Assembly (NCBI GenBank): GCA_035553355.1
Contig: DATMJW010000115.1
Span: 1-7,187 of the forward strand
DNA from: Gaiellasilicea sp035553355
Lineage (GTDB): Bacteria > Actinomycetota > Thermoleophilia > Gaiellales > Gaiellaceae
Direction of reading: 5' to 3'
DNA length: 7,187 bases
The notes under the pieces were generated by a model. The model had not been told where the DNA came from, searched no databases, and saw nothing but the letters and a program-made list of their open reading frames with translations. The translations under genes and the position numbers were made by a program. This document shows, in pieces, positions 1-6,196 of the stretch (within the stretch, counting starts at the first letter, position 1; each line of letters starts with the position of its first letter).

Positions 1-1
1 C

Positions 2-340
2 GAGGACGCAGCGCGGCTCGCGGGCAAGGTCGCACGCCTCCGGATCTTCGAGGAAGACGGCAAGTTCCAGCGCTCGCTCCTCGACACCGGCGGCGGTGCG
101 CTCGTCGTCTCGCAGTTCACGCTCCTCGCCGACACGACGAAGGGCAACCGCCCGAGCTTCACGGGCGCGGCGCCGCCGGACGAGGCGGAGCCGCTGTACC
201 GCGCCTTCTGCGAGCAGCTCGAGACACTCGGGGTGGTGGTCGGCCGCGGCGTCTTCGGCGCGCGGATGGAGGTCGAGCTCGTGAACGACGGGCCGGTCAC
301 GATCGTCCTCGACGATCCGCCTCGCGAGGCGGCGCGGTAG
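2..340 (+). CDS. dtd: D-aminoacyl-tRNA deacylase, 3' part (5' end outside window)
   Basis: This is the C-terminal 112 residues of a D-aminoacyl-tRNA deacylase; about 35 N-terminal residues lie before the window, judging from the roughly 145-residue family length. The enzyme hydrolyses D-amino acids (and glycine) from mischarged tRNA in the cytoplasm and so keeps translation homochiral. Both family signatures are present: SQFTL at about 110-124, with the active-site threonine, followed by ADTTKGNRPSF, and the Gly-cisPro motif in LVNDGPVT at about 278-301. The family forms a dimer in which the Gly-Pro motif is inserted into the active site of the other subunit. The reading frame is open from the window edge to a TAG at 338-340, with no sign of damage. 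A promoter-like element and a hairpin separate it from rimP, so it probably ends a preceding transcription unit or feeds into a regulated leader. Identity is near certain. Confidence 0.95.
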   Translation, partial: EDAARLAGKVARLRIFEEDGKFQRSLLDTGGGALVVSQFTLLADTTKGNRPSFTGAAPPDEAEPLYRAFCEQLETLGVVVGRGVFGARMEVELVNDGPVTIVLDDPPREAAR

Positions 341-357
341 GCCGAACGGCTACCGCT

Positions 358-366
358 TGCTACACT
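358..366 (+). promoter_or_regulatory. Candidate extended -10 promoter for the rimP-nusA-infB operon
   Basis: The sequence TGC-TACACT matches an extended -10 element (TGn followed by a TAnnnT hexamer), here TG at 358-359 and TACACT at 361-366. It sits in the only substantial intergenic gap of the window. No good -35 hexamer is visible 16-18 bases upstream (TAGGCC at 338-343), so recognition would rest on the TG extension. Transcription would start around 371-373, just before the hairpin pair described below and about 70 bases before rimP. This is assigned by pattern only. Confidence 0.35.
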
Positions 367-373
367 TCCGGCA

Positions 374-399
374 CCACATTTCGGGCTTGTCGAAATGGG
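374..399 (+). promoter_or_regulatory. Candidate antiterminator hairpin competing with the downstream terminator
   Basis: CATTTCG at 377-383 is the exact reverse complement of CGAAATG at 391-397, giving a 7-bp stem with a 7-base loop (384-390). Two more C-G pairs (374-375 with 398-399) extend it past a bulged A at 376. The 3' arm contains bases 393-399, which also form the 5' arm of the terminator-like hairpin at 393-415, so the two folds are mutually exclusive. It is weaker and less GC-rich than the terminator stem, so a bound factor or paused polymerase would be needed to favour it. The pairing is seen in the sequence; the regulatory role is inferred. Confidence 0.35.
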
Positions 400-417
400 C
401 GCGCGGCGCCCATTTTT
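393..417 (+). terminator. Rho-independent terminator-like hairpin in the rimP leader
   Basis: AAATGGGCGC at 393-402 and GCGCCCATTT at 406-415 form a perfect 10-bp stem with a GCG loop. The T-run at 413-417 gives five Ts, three of which can pair with the As at the stem base. It lies after dtd and 24 bases before the rimP start. It could end dtd transcription, or it could act as an attenuator if transcription starts at the candidate promoter at 358-366. The T-tract is short, so termination strength is uncertain. Confidence 0.6.
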
Positions 418-440
418 CGTGAGAGGGACGATTCGGAGCG

Positions 441-866
441 ATGACGCACGAGAAGGAGAGGACGCTGCAGCGGCAGATCGGCCGGGAGGTCGAGGCCGCG
501 GTCACCGGCGTGGAGGTCCTCGCCGTCGAGCTCAACCGGCCCGACGCCTTCACCGTCTTCATCGACCACCCGGGCGGCGTCGACCATGCGCTCTGCGGGC
601 GCGTCACCGACGTCCTCCGCGAGTACCTGCGCGAGTACTCGATCGACGTCTCGTCCCCGGGTGTGGAGCGGCCGCTGCGCACGCGGGAGCACTTCCGCAG
701 CGCCGTCGGCCGCACCGTCTCGCTTCGCACGGCGAGCCGGAAGAAGCGCTTCAAGGGCGAGGTCGTCGCCGCAGGCGAGACCTCCGTCACCGTGAAGGCC
801 GGCGACGAGCCGGTCGAGATCCCGTACGAGGAGATCGTGCGGGGGAACCTGATCTGGGAAGGGTAG
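441..866 (+). CDS. rimP: Ribosome maturation factor RimP
   Basis: This 141-residue cytoplasmic protein binds the free 30S subunit and assists its late assembly. The N-terminal alpha/beta domain (about residues 1-75) leads into the family hallmark VSSPGVERPL (about residues 71-80). The C-terminal SH3-like domain follows, with KRFKGEVVAA and EIPYEEIVRGNLIWEG near the end. Length is normal for the family. The ATG at 441 is chosen because it gives a typical N-terminus. A purine-rich GAGAGGG at 421-427 lies rather far upstream (13 bases), and GGAG at 435-438 is too close, so the ribosome binding site is weak. It is the first gene after the leader hairpins and ends 4 bases before nusA, the usual rimP-nusA arrangement. 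The call is firm. Confidence 0.96.
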   Translation: MTHEKERTLQRQIGREVEAAVTGVEVLAVELNRPDAFTVFIDHPGGVDHALCGRVTDVLREYLREYSIDVSSPGVERPLRTREHFRSAVGRTVSLRTASRKKRFKGEVVAAGETSVTVKAGDEPVEIPYEEIVRGNLIWEG

Positions 867-870
867 GCAG

Positions 871-2289
871 ATGAGCCAGGAGATCATCGAGGCCGTCCGC
901 ACGATCGAGCGTGAGAAGGGGATCGAGAGCGACACCCTCGTCACCGCGCTCGAGGACGCGCTCCTCGCCGCGTACAAGAAGACCCCGGGCGCCGCCCGGC
1001 ACGCCGTCGTCGAGCTCGACGAGGAAGGCGAGTTCCGCGTCTTCTCGATCGAAATCCCTGAGGATCTCGAGGAGCGCCTGCTCGAGGAGGCGATGGAGGC
1101 GAAGCTCGAGGAGCTCGAGCGGCTCGAGGAAGAGACGGGCGAGAAGCAGCATACGCTCATCAACGAGGACGACCTCGACCTCGACTGGTCGCAGGTGCCC
1201 GAGGAGCTGATCGAGCGCGCGGACGTGACCCCGGAGAACTTCGGCCGCATCGCGGCGCAGACGGCGAAGCAGGTGATCCAGCAGCGGATCCGCGAGGCGG
1301 AGCGCGCGATGATGTACGAGGAGTACATCGACCGCCAGGGCGAGGTCGTGACCGGCATCGTCCAGCAGGCGGGGGACCGCAACAACGTCCTCGTCGACCT
1401 CGGCAAGGTCGAGGCGCTGCTGCCGCGCTCCGAGCAGGTGGACGGGGAGCGCTACGAGCAGGGGTCGCGGATCAAGGCCGTCATCACCGAGGTACGGTCG
1501 GGGACGAAGGGGCCGCAGGTGATCCTGTCGCGGCGCGACCCGGAGCTGATCAAGACGCTCTTCGAGCTCGAGGTGCCGGAGATCGCGGACGGCCTCGTCA
1601 CGATCGAGGGCGTCGCGCGCGAGCCTGGCTACCGCTCGAAGATCGCCGTCCAGTCGCACGTGCAGGGCGTGGACCCCGTCGGCGCCTGCGTCGGCCCGCG
1701 CGGGTCCCGTGTCCGGATGGTCGTCTCCGAGCTGCGCGGCGAGAAGATCGACATCATCCCGTGGAACACGGAGCCGGCACGCTTCGTCGCGAAGGCACTC
1801 TCGCCGGCACGCGTGCGCGAGGTCTACATCGACGACGAGACCCGTGAGGCGACCGTCGTCGTGCCGAACGACCAGCTCGCGCTCGCGATCGGCAAGGAGG
1901 GCCTCAACGCCCGCCTCGCCGCACGGCTGACGGGGTGGAAGGTCGACATCCAGTCGGACGAGGAGTTCGCCCGGGCCGAGGCCGAGGCCGCCTTCGGCGG
2001 CGACGGCGGCGACGGCGAGGACTTCAGCGGCCGGTGCGCGGCCGTCCTCTCGAATGGCAAGCGGTGCCCGAACGCGGCGCTCCCGAGCTCGAAGTACTGC
2101 GGCGTCCCGGCCCACCAGTCCCTCGCGTCGAGCGCCTCCGAGGCCGGCGCGCCCGAGACCGAGCTCGAGCCGGAGCAGGTGGAGGAGCAGGTCGTCGCCG
2201 TGCAGGCGGCGGAGGCGACCCCCGCCGACGACGGCGGCGCAGGCGAGGCGAGTGCGGCGGCGCAGGAGGAGGAGCCTGCCGGGGCGTGA
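871..2289 (+). CDS. nusA: Transcription termination/antitermination protein NusA, with a C-terminal Cys/His motif
   Basis: NusA binds RNA polymerase and nascent RNA and controls pausing, intrinsic termination and antitermination. Domains of the 472-residue protein in order are: the polymerase-binding N-terminal domain (about 1-145); S1 (about 155-222, beginning GEVVTGIV); KH1 with GPRG at 275-278; and KH2 with GKEG at 341-344, followed by LNARLAARLTGW. The core resembles actinobacterial NusA. Two departures stand out. Residues about 62-112 form an extra, highly charged, probably helical stretch in the N-terminal domain. After KH2, a Gly/Asp linker leads to Cys389, Cys399, Cys410 and His415 in a zinc-binding-like spacing, then an acidic Ala/Glu/Pro tail. 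There are no E. coli-type acidic repeat domains. The start at 871 follows GGGAAGGG at 856-863 by 7 bases. The stop overlaps the ylxR GTG. The NusA identity is certain; the tail function is unknown. Confidence 0.97.
   Translation: MSQEIIEAVRTIEREKGIESDTLVTALEDALLAAYKKTPGAARHAVVELDEEGEFRVFSIEIPEDLEERLLEEAMEAKLEELERLEEETGEKQHTLINEDDLDLDWSQVPEELIERADVTPENFGRIAAQTAKQVIQQRIREAERAMMYEEYIDRQGEVVTGIVQQAGDRNNVLVDLGKVEALLPRSEQVDGERYEQGSRIKAVITEVRSGTKGPQVILSRRDPELIKTLFELEVPEIADGLVTIEGVAREPGYRSKIAVQSHVQGVDPVGACVGPRGSRVRMVVSELRGEKIDIIPWNTEPARFVAKALSPARVREVYIDDETREATVVVPNDQLALAIGKEGLNARLAARLTGWKVDIQSDEEFARAEAEAAFGGDGGDGEDFSGRCAAVLSNGKRCPNAALPSSKYCGVPAHQSLASSASEAGAPETELEPEQVEEQVVAVQAAEATPADDGGAGEASAAAQEEEPAGA
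1996..2013 (+). repeat. Two 9-base tandem repeats coding a Gly-Gly-Asp linker in NusA
   Basis: GGCGGCGAC occurs twice in perfect tandem and encodes Gly-Gly-Asp-Gly-Gly-Asp (residues 376-381). It continues into GGCGAGGAC. It forms a flexible acidic linker between the KH2 domain and the Cys/His motif. This is ordinary coding low complexity, possibly prone to length change by slippage. Confidence 0.7.
2264..2274 (+). promoter_or_regulatory. Shine-Dalgarno sequence for ylxR inside the nusA tail
   Basis: AGGAGGAGGAG lies 11 bases before the GTG at 2286 and also encodes the Glu-rich NusA tail. It supports choosing the GTG at 2286 as the ylxR start, although the spacing is slightly long. Confidence 0.6.
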
Positions 2290-2549
2290 GGGAGCCGGAG
2301 CGGACCTGCGCCGGGTGCGGAGCGAAGCGCCCGCAGTCGCAGCTCGTCCGCTTCGCGGCACCCCACGGTGTGCTCGTGGCCGGGCGGACGACGCCCGGCC
2401 GCGGCGCCTACACCTGCCGGCGGCTCTCGTGCTTCGAGCGGGCGCTGGCGCGGCGCGCGTTCAACCGCATCCTGCGGCGCAGCGTGCGCGTCGACCCGGC
2501 GCTCTCGCGGGTCGTGACGGAGCCACTACACTGGACTGACGATGGCTGA
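2286..2549 (+). CDS. ylxR: YlxR/RnpM family RNA-binding protein (DUF448)
   Basis: This 87-residue basic protein matches the YlxR family, which is nearly always found next to nusA. In Bacillus subtilis the family member (also called RnpM) binds RNase P RNA and modulates its activity; links to gene regulation have also been reported. Signatures are RTCAGCGAKR at residues 6-15, then LVRF, then GRGAYTCRRLSCFERAL at 38-54, and a basic helix RRAFNRILRR. The four cysteines (8, 11, 44, 49) could bind a metal, which is an inference. The start is a GTG at 2286-2288 sharing four bases (GTGA) with the nusA stop, preceded by a strong purine run at 2264-2274. It gives the normal length of about 90 residues. 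The 3' end overlaps infB by 8 bases, implying tight co-translation. No ylxQ (L7Ae-like) gene follows it, unlike in Firmicutes. Confidence 0.93.
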   Translation: MREPERTCAGCGAKRPQSQLVRFAAPHGVLVAGRTTPGRGAYTCRRLSCFERALARRAFNRILRRSVRVDPALSRVVTEPLHWTDDG

Positions 2550-4530
2550 CGGACCGAACAAGCCGAACCGCCCCATCCGGCCGCGCCAGGGCGCGCCCGG
2601 GCGCAAGCGCCGCGTCGTCATCGACAGCGGGCAGCGCGGCCCCGGCGGCGCGCGCGGGCGTCAGCGGCCGAGCGACGCGCCGAAGCGCGAGCGGCAGGAG
2701 GTCGTCGCACCGACCGGCCCGGTGACGGTGCCGTCGGGCGTCACCGTCCGCGACCTCTCGCAGGCGCTCGGGATCCCGGCGGCGCAGATCATCAAGATCA
2801 TGATGGGCCTCGGGAACATGGTCCAGATCACCCAGTCGCTCACCGACGACGAGGTGGAGCTGATCGCGGCCGAGGTCGACCGCGAGATCACGATCAAGCA
2901 CGCGGCCGACGACGAGGAGCCGCCGGAGGAGTTCGACGACGATCCGAGCGAGCTCGAGCCGCGGCCGCCGGTCGTCACGATCATGGGCCACGTCGACCAC
3001 GGCAAGACGTCGCTCCTCGACGCGATCCGGAAGACGGCCGTCGTCGCGACCGAGGCCGGAGGGATCACGCAGCACATCGGTGCCTACCAGGTGGACGTCG
3101 GCGGGCGGAAGGTCACGTTCCTCGACACGCCGGGCCACGAGGCGTTCACGGCGATGCGTGCGCGCGGCGCGAAGGTGACCGACATCGCCGTGCTGGTCGT
3201 CGCCGCCGACGACTCGGTGATGCCGCAGACGCGCGAGTCGATCTCGCACGCGCGCGCGGCGGGGGTGCCGGTGGTCGTCGCCGTCAACAAGATCGACCTC
3301 CCCGACGCGAATCCGGACCGCGTGAAGGCGGACCTCGCGGCCGAAGGTCTCCAGCCCGAGGACTGGGGCGGCGAGACCCAGTTCGCGATGGTGTCGGCGA
3401 AGCAGGCCGCGGGTCTCGACGACCTGCTCGAGCGGATCCTGCTCGTCGCCGACGCCGAGCTCGACCTGCAGGCGAACGCGAAGGCCGAGGCCTCCGGGCC
3501 GATCGTCGAGTCGCGGCTCGACGTCGGGCGCGGCCCCGTCGCGACGATGCTCGTGCAGCGCGGCACGCTGCGCGTGGGCGACGCGATCGTGGCCGGCGAC
3601 GCGCACGGAAAGGTGCGCGCGCTCTACGACTACCGCGGCGAGAAGGTGAAGGACGCGCGGCCGGGGACGCCGGTCGAGATCCTCGGGTTCGACACGCCGC
3701 CGCCCGCGGGTGAGCTCGCGCGCGTCGTCGACAACGAGCGGGAGGCGCGCGCGCTCGCGCAGCGCCGCGGCCAGCGGCTCCGCACCGAGCAGCTCGCGCA
3801 GCGCTCGAAGGGCGGCGTGTCGCTCGAGACGCTCTTCTCGCAGCTCGGGCAGGGCGCGGTGCAGGACCTGAACCTGATCCTGAAGGGCGACGTGGGCGGC
3901 TCCGTCGAGGCGGCGATCGGCGAGCTCGCGAAGATCGAGCACCCCGAGGTGCGCGTGAGCGTCATCCACCAGGGCGTCGGCCCCATCACCGAGGGCGACA
4001 TCATGCTCGCCGCGACCTCGGGGGCCCTCGTCGTCGGCTTCAACGTCCGCCCGAACGCCGAGGCGCGCGCGCTCGCCGAGCGCGAGGGCGTCGACATCCG
4101 CACCTACCGCGTCATCTACCAGCTGACCGAGGACATCGAGCAGGCGCTCGTCGGCATGCTCTCGGCGGTCCAGACGGAGGAGACGATCGGTGAGGTCGAG
4201 GTGCGCGCGCTCTTCAAGGTCTCCCGCCTCGGCACGATCGCGGGCTGCATGGTCACGAACGGCGTCGTCCGGCGGAACGCGCAGGTGCGCGTCGTCCGCG
4301 ACGGCACGGTGATCTACGACACGACGATCGCGCAGCTGAAGCGGTTCAAGGAGGACGCGCGCGAGGTCGCGGAGGGCTTCGAGTGCGGCATCCTCCTCGA
4401 CGGCTTCAACGACGTGAAGGAAGGCGACGTGCTCGAGGTGTACGAGACGCGCGAGGTCGAGCGCACGAGCCTCGACGACCCGAGCCCGGCGACGGCCGCG
4501 GCCGCGTCGACCGCCTCCGCCGACGCCTAG
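2542..4530 (+). CDS. infB: Translation initiation factor IF-2
   Basis: IF-2 is the GTPase that delivers initiator fMet-tRNA to the 30S subunit and promotes 50S joining. The 662-residue protein has a short basic Pro/Arg/Gly-rich N-terminus (1-60) and an IF2-N module (about 61-117, VTVRDLSQALGIPAAQIIKI). The G domain follows, with G1 GHVDHGKT at 149-156, G2 GGITQHIGAY at 173-182, G3 DTPGH at 195-199, G4 NKID at 249-252 and G5 SAK at 285-287. Next come domain II (about 318-400), domain III (about 440-530) and the fMet-tRNA-binding C2 domain (about 545-640, with FECGI near 613-617). All GTPase motifs are intact. The N-terminal region is much shorter than in mycobacteria or streptomycetes. The ATG lies inside the end of ylxR (8-base overlap) with no clear Shine-Dalgarno, so coupling to ylxR is likely. 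A TACACT hexamer 10 bases before the ATG might be an internal promoter. Confidence 0.98.
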   Translation: MADGPNKPNRPIRPRQGAPGRKRRVVIDSGQRGPGGARGRQRPSDAPKRERQEVVAPTGPVTVPSGVTVRDLSQALGIPAAQIIKIMMGLGNMVQITQSLTDDEVELIAAEVDREITIKHAADDEEPPEEFDDDPSELEPRPPVVTIMGHVDHGKTSLLDAIRKTAVVATEAGGITQHIGAYQVDVGGRKVTFLDTPGHEAFTAMRARGAKVTDIAVLVVAADDSVMPQTRESISHARAAGVPVVVAVNKIDLPDANPDRVKADLAAEGLQPEDWGGETQFAMVSAKQAAGLDDLLERILLVADAELDLQANAKAEASGPIVESRLDVGRGPVATMLVQRGTLRVGDAIVAGDAHGKVRALYDYRGEKVKDARPGTPVEILGFDTPPPAGELARVVDNEREARALAQRRGQRLRTEQLAQRSKGGVSLETLFSQLGQGAVQDLNLILKGDVGGSVEAAIGELAKIEHPEVRVSVIHQGVGPITEGDIMLAATSGALVVGFNVRPNAEARALAEREGVDIRTYRVIYQLTEDIEQALVGMLSAVQTEETIGEVEVRALFKVSRLGTIAGCMVTNGVVRRNAQVRVVRDGTVIYDTTIAQLKRFKEDAREVAEGFECGILLDGFNDVKEGDVLEVYETREVERTSLDDPSPATAAAASTASADA

Positions 4531-4541
4531 CGTCCGCGGCC

Positions 4542-4841
4542 GTGGCGTGCGGCTGGGTCGGGATCCTCAGCGCCGAGCTCCACTTCCCGGAGGCGCACTC
4601 GCTGAAGGAGAAGCGCATGTTCGTCCGCTCGGCGAAGGATCAGCTGCGGAACCGGTTCGGCGCGTCGGTCGCGGAGGTGGATCACCACGACGTCTGGCAG
4701 CGTGCGCGGCTCACCGTCGCGTGCGCGGCGCGCGAGCACCGCGAGGCGGAGCGGCTCGTCGCCGAGGCGGAGCGGTGGCTCTTCGGGCAGGCGTTCTTCG
4801 TGAGCGGGGTGGAGAGAGACGTGGTGACGCTCGATGAGTGA
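4542..4841 (+). CDS. ylxP: YlxP-family protein (DUF503)
   Basis: This 99-residue small cytoplasmic protein belongs to the DUF503/YlxP family, whose function is not established and which is typically encoded between infB and rbfA. Family features seen are WVGILSAELHFPEAHSLKEKR (residues 5-25), LRNRFGASVAEVDHHDVWQRA (35-55) and a C-terminal helix ending in the ERDVVTLDE tail. GTG at 4542 is chosen because it puts the conserved first strand at residue 5 and leaves an 11-base gap after infB. An ATG-initiated reading frame extending back into infB (from 4383) would add an Arg-rich stretch unlike the family. There is no recognisable Shine-Dalgarno sequence, so re-initiation after infB is likely. 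The 3' end overlaps rbfA by 8 bases. A role in ribosome biogenesis is only suggested by the neighbours. Confidence 0.9.
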   Translation: MACGWVGILSAELHFPEAHSLKEKRMFVRSAKDQLRNRFGASVAEVDHHDVWQRARLTVACAAREHREAERLVAEAERWLFGQAFFVSGVERDVVTLDE

Positions 4842-5217
4842 CCGGATGCGACGTGTGAACGAGGCGGTGCGGCAGGTGCTCTCCGAAGCCGTGCCACAGC
4901 TCAAGGACCCGCGAATCGGGTTCGTGACGATCACCGCCGTCAAGACCTCGCCGGACCTCCGGTCGGCGCGCGTCTTCGTGAGCGTGCTGGGCGGCGACCG
5001 CAAGCGCGAGCGCAGCCTCGCGGGCCTCTCCGCGGCGCACGGCGTCCTCCAGGCGCGCGTCTCGAGCGAGCTTCGGCTGAAGCGGACGCCACAACTGGCC
5101 TTCGAATACGATCCGTCCGTCGAGCAGGGCGTGCGCATGTCGCAGCTGATCGACGAGGTCGCGCCGCCCGCCGCAGAGGACACAGCCGATGACCCACCAG
5201 ACGACGAACGAGGCTGA
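4834..5217 (+). CDS. rbfA: 30S ribosome-binding factor RbfA
   Basis: RbfA is a single KH-like domain protein that binds the 30S subunit near the 5' helix of 16S rRNA and is needed for late maturation and cold adaptation. The 127 residues carry the family pattern: RMRRVNEAVRQVLSEAV (4-20), KDPRIGFVTITAVKTSPDLRSARVFVSVLG spanning about 24-53, and LKRTPQLAFEYDPSVEQG near the C-terminus, followed by a short acidic Pro/Asp tail. Length is typical. The ATG at 4834 overlaps the end of ylxP; a second in-frame ATG at 4846 (Met5) is a possible alternative start. Ribosome-binding signals are weak (GGAGAGAG at 4811-4818 is too distant). The tail codons overlap the start of nrnA by 29 bases. Confidence 0.95.
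   Translation: MSDRMRRVNEAVRQVLSEAVPQLKDPRIGFVTITAVKTSPDLRSARVFVSVLGGDRKRERSLAGLSAAHGVLQARVSSELRLKRTPQLAFEYDPSVEQGVRMSQLIDEVAPPAAEDTADDPPDDERG
5175..5180 (+). promoter_or_regulatory. Shine-Dalgarno sequence for nrnA inside rbfA
   Basis: AGAGGA lies 8 bases before the ATG at 5189. This is the best ribosome binding site among the downstream genes and supports the upstream nrnA start that overlaps rbfA by 29 bases. Confidence 0.55.
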
Positions 5218-6196
5218 TCGCGCGGCAGTCGCAGAGGCGCTCCGCCGGCACGACCGCTTCCTCGTCACGACGCACGAGAACCCCGACGGCGACGCGCTCG
5301 GCTCGCTCGCGGCGGCGCACCGTGCCCTCCGCCAGCTCGGGAAGGACAGCGTCATGTTCCTCGGCGGGGAGGCGCCGATCCCGGGCGAGTACCGGTTCAT
5401 GGAGCTCGGCGACCTCCGCCGGCAGCTCCCGGACGACGCCGCCGAGCGCGTCCTCCTGGCGGTCGACTGCGCCAACGAGTCGCGGCTGGGGCCGGATCCC
5501 GCCGTCCTCCACACGGCACCCACCACGGTGAACGTCGACCACCATCACGACAACACGCGCTTCGGCGACGTCAACCTCGTCGTCGCCGACGCGTCGTCGA
5601 CCGGCGAGGTGCTCCGCGACCTCTTCGCCGATCTCGGGGTCGAGCTGACGCCCGAGATCGCGGAGCCCCTGTACACGGCCGTCGTCACGGACACGGGCCG
5701 GTTCCAGTACGCGAACACGACGCCGAAGGCGCTCCGGCTCGCGGCGGAGCTCGTCGAGGCGGGCGCCGACGTCCACAAGGTGTTCCAGGGTGTCTACGAG
5801 AGCGTCCAGTTCGCGAAGCTCAAGCTGCTCGCGCGGGCGCTCGAGCGCGCCGCCGTGTACGAGGGCGGGGGGCTCGTCGTCTCGTACCTGCTGCGCGACG
5901 ACTTCGCGCAGGTGGGGGCCGTGGAGCCGTACAGCGAGGGGATCATCGACTTCCTCCGCGCGGTCGAGGGTGCCGACATGGCGGCGCTCATCCGCGAGCC
6001 GCCGCGCGGCGGCACCCCCTCGCGGCGGATCTCGCTGCGCGCATCGCACGACGAGCTCGACGTCTCGGCGATCGCACGGAAGTCGGGCGGCGGGGGGCAC
6101 CGGCAAGCCGCCGGCTTCTCGAGCGACGCGTCGATCGAGGAGATCACGGACTTCCTCGTCCGCGAGTTCGCCGCGGTCCGCGCCGGCGTCGCCTGA
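5189..6196 (+). CDS. nrnA: DHH-DHHA1 phosphoesterase, NrnA-type (nanoRNase / pAp phosphatase / c-di-nucleotide phosphodiesterase)
   Basis: This 335-residue protein is a DHH-DHHA1 phosphoesterase of the NrnA/CnpB group. Family members degrade 2-5 nucleotide RNAs, dephosphorylate pAp, and in mycobacteria hydrolyse cyclic di-AMP or its products. Metal-binding motifs are all present: HENPDGDALGS from His29 with Asp33 and Asp35; AVDCAN with Asp93; VDHHHDN with Asp117, His118 and His119; and VTDTGRF with Asp168. The C-terminal DHHA1 domain has the substrate-binding SGGGGHRQAAGF at 299-310. Length is standard. The ATG at 5189 has a good AGAGGA at 5175-5180 and places the first motif at residue 29, as usual. 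Location between rbfA and truB matches other actinobacteria. The exact substrate cannot be read from the sequence. The stop shares one base (TGATG) with truB. Confidence 0.93.
   Translation: MTHQTTNEADRAAVAEALRRHDRFLVTTHENPDGDALGSLAAAHRALRQLGKDSVMFLGGEAPIPGEYRFMELGDLRRQLPDDAAERVLLAVDCANESRLGPDPAVLHTAPTTVNVDHHHDNTRFGDVNLVVADASSTGEVLRDLFADLGVELTPEIAEPLYTAVVTDTGRFQYANTTPKALRLAAELVEAGADVHKVFQGVYESVQFAKLKLLARALERAAVYEGGGLVVSYLLRDDFAQVGAVEPYSEGIIDFLRAVEGADMAALIREPPRGGTPSRRISLRASHDELDVSAIARKSGGGGHRQAAGFSSDASIEEITDFLVREFAAVRAGVA

Noticed and set aside
341..440. Search of the intergenic gap for a tRNA or a known riboswitch
   Set aside because: In E. coli metY precedes rimP, but here no cloverleaf, TTCGAATC-type T loop or known riboswitch core is visible; only the promoter-like element and the hairpins are supported.
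395..874. Plus-strand open frame overlapping rimP, starting within the terminator hairpin
   Set aside because: The product is Arg/Ala-rich low complexity, its ATG is buried in the hairpin stem with no Shine-Dalgarno, and rimP occupies the region in another frame.
1935..2285. N-terminal extension of YlxR back into nusA from an ATG at 1935
   Set aside because: The extra residues are Arg/Gly-rich shadow sequence; the family length and a purine-rich ribosome binding site favour the GTG at 2286.
787..2361. Long minus-strand open frame (524 codons) opposite nusA
   Set aside because: It mirrors the nusA codon pattern: in GC-rich DNA the antisense frames lack stops. Its translation is Leu/Arg/Asp-rich with no family motif, and nusA on the plus strand is unmistakable.
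2461..3969. Long minus-strand open frame (502 codons) opposite infB
   Set aside because: It is an Arg/His/Leu/Asp-rich shadow of infB with no recognisable domain and no ribosome binding site; the plus strand encodes a complete IF-2.
4383..4541. N-terminal extension of YlxP back into infB from an ATG at 4383
   Set aside because: The added 53 residues are Arg-rich and do not belong to DUF503; the GTG at 4542 gives the normal length of about 95-100 residues.
4940..6106. Minus-strand open frame (388 codons) opposite rbfA and nrnA
   Set aside because: It spans two real genes, has low-complexity Arg-rich composition and no motif, as expected of an antisense artefact.
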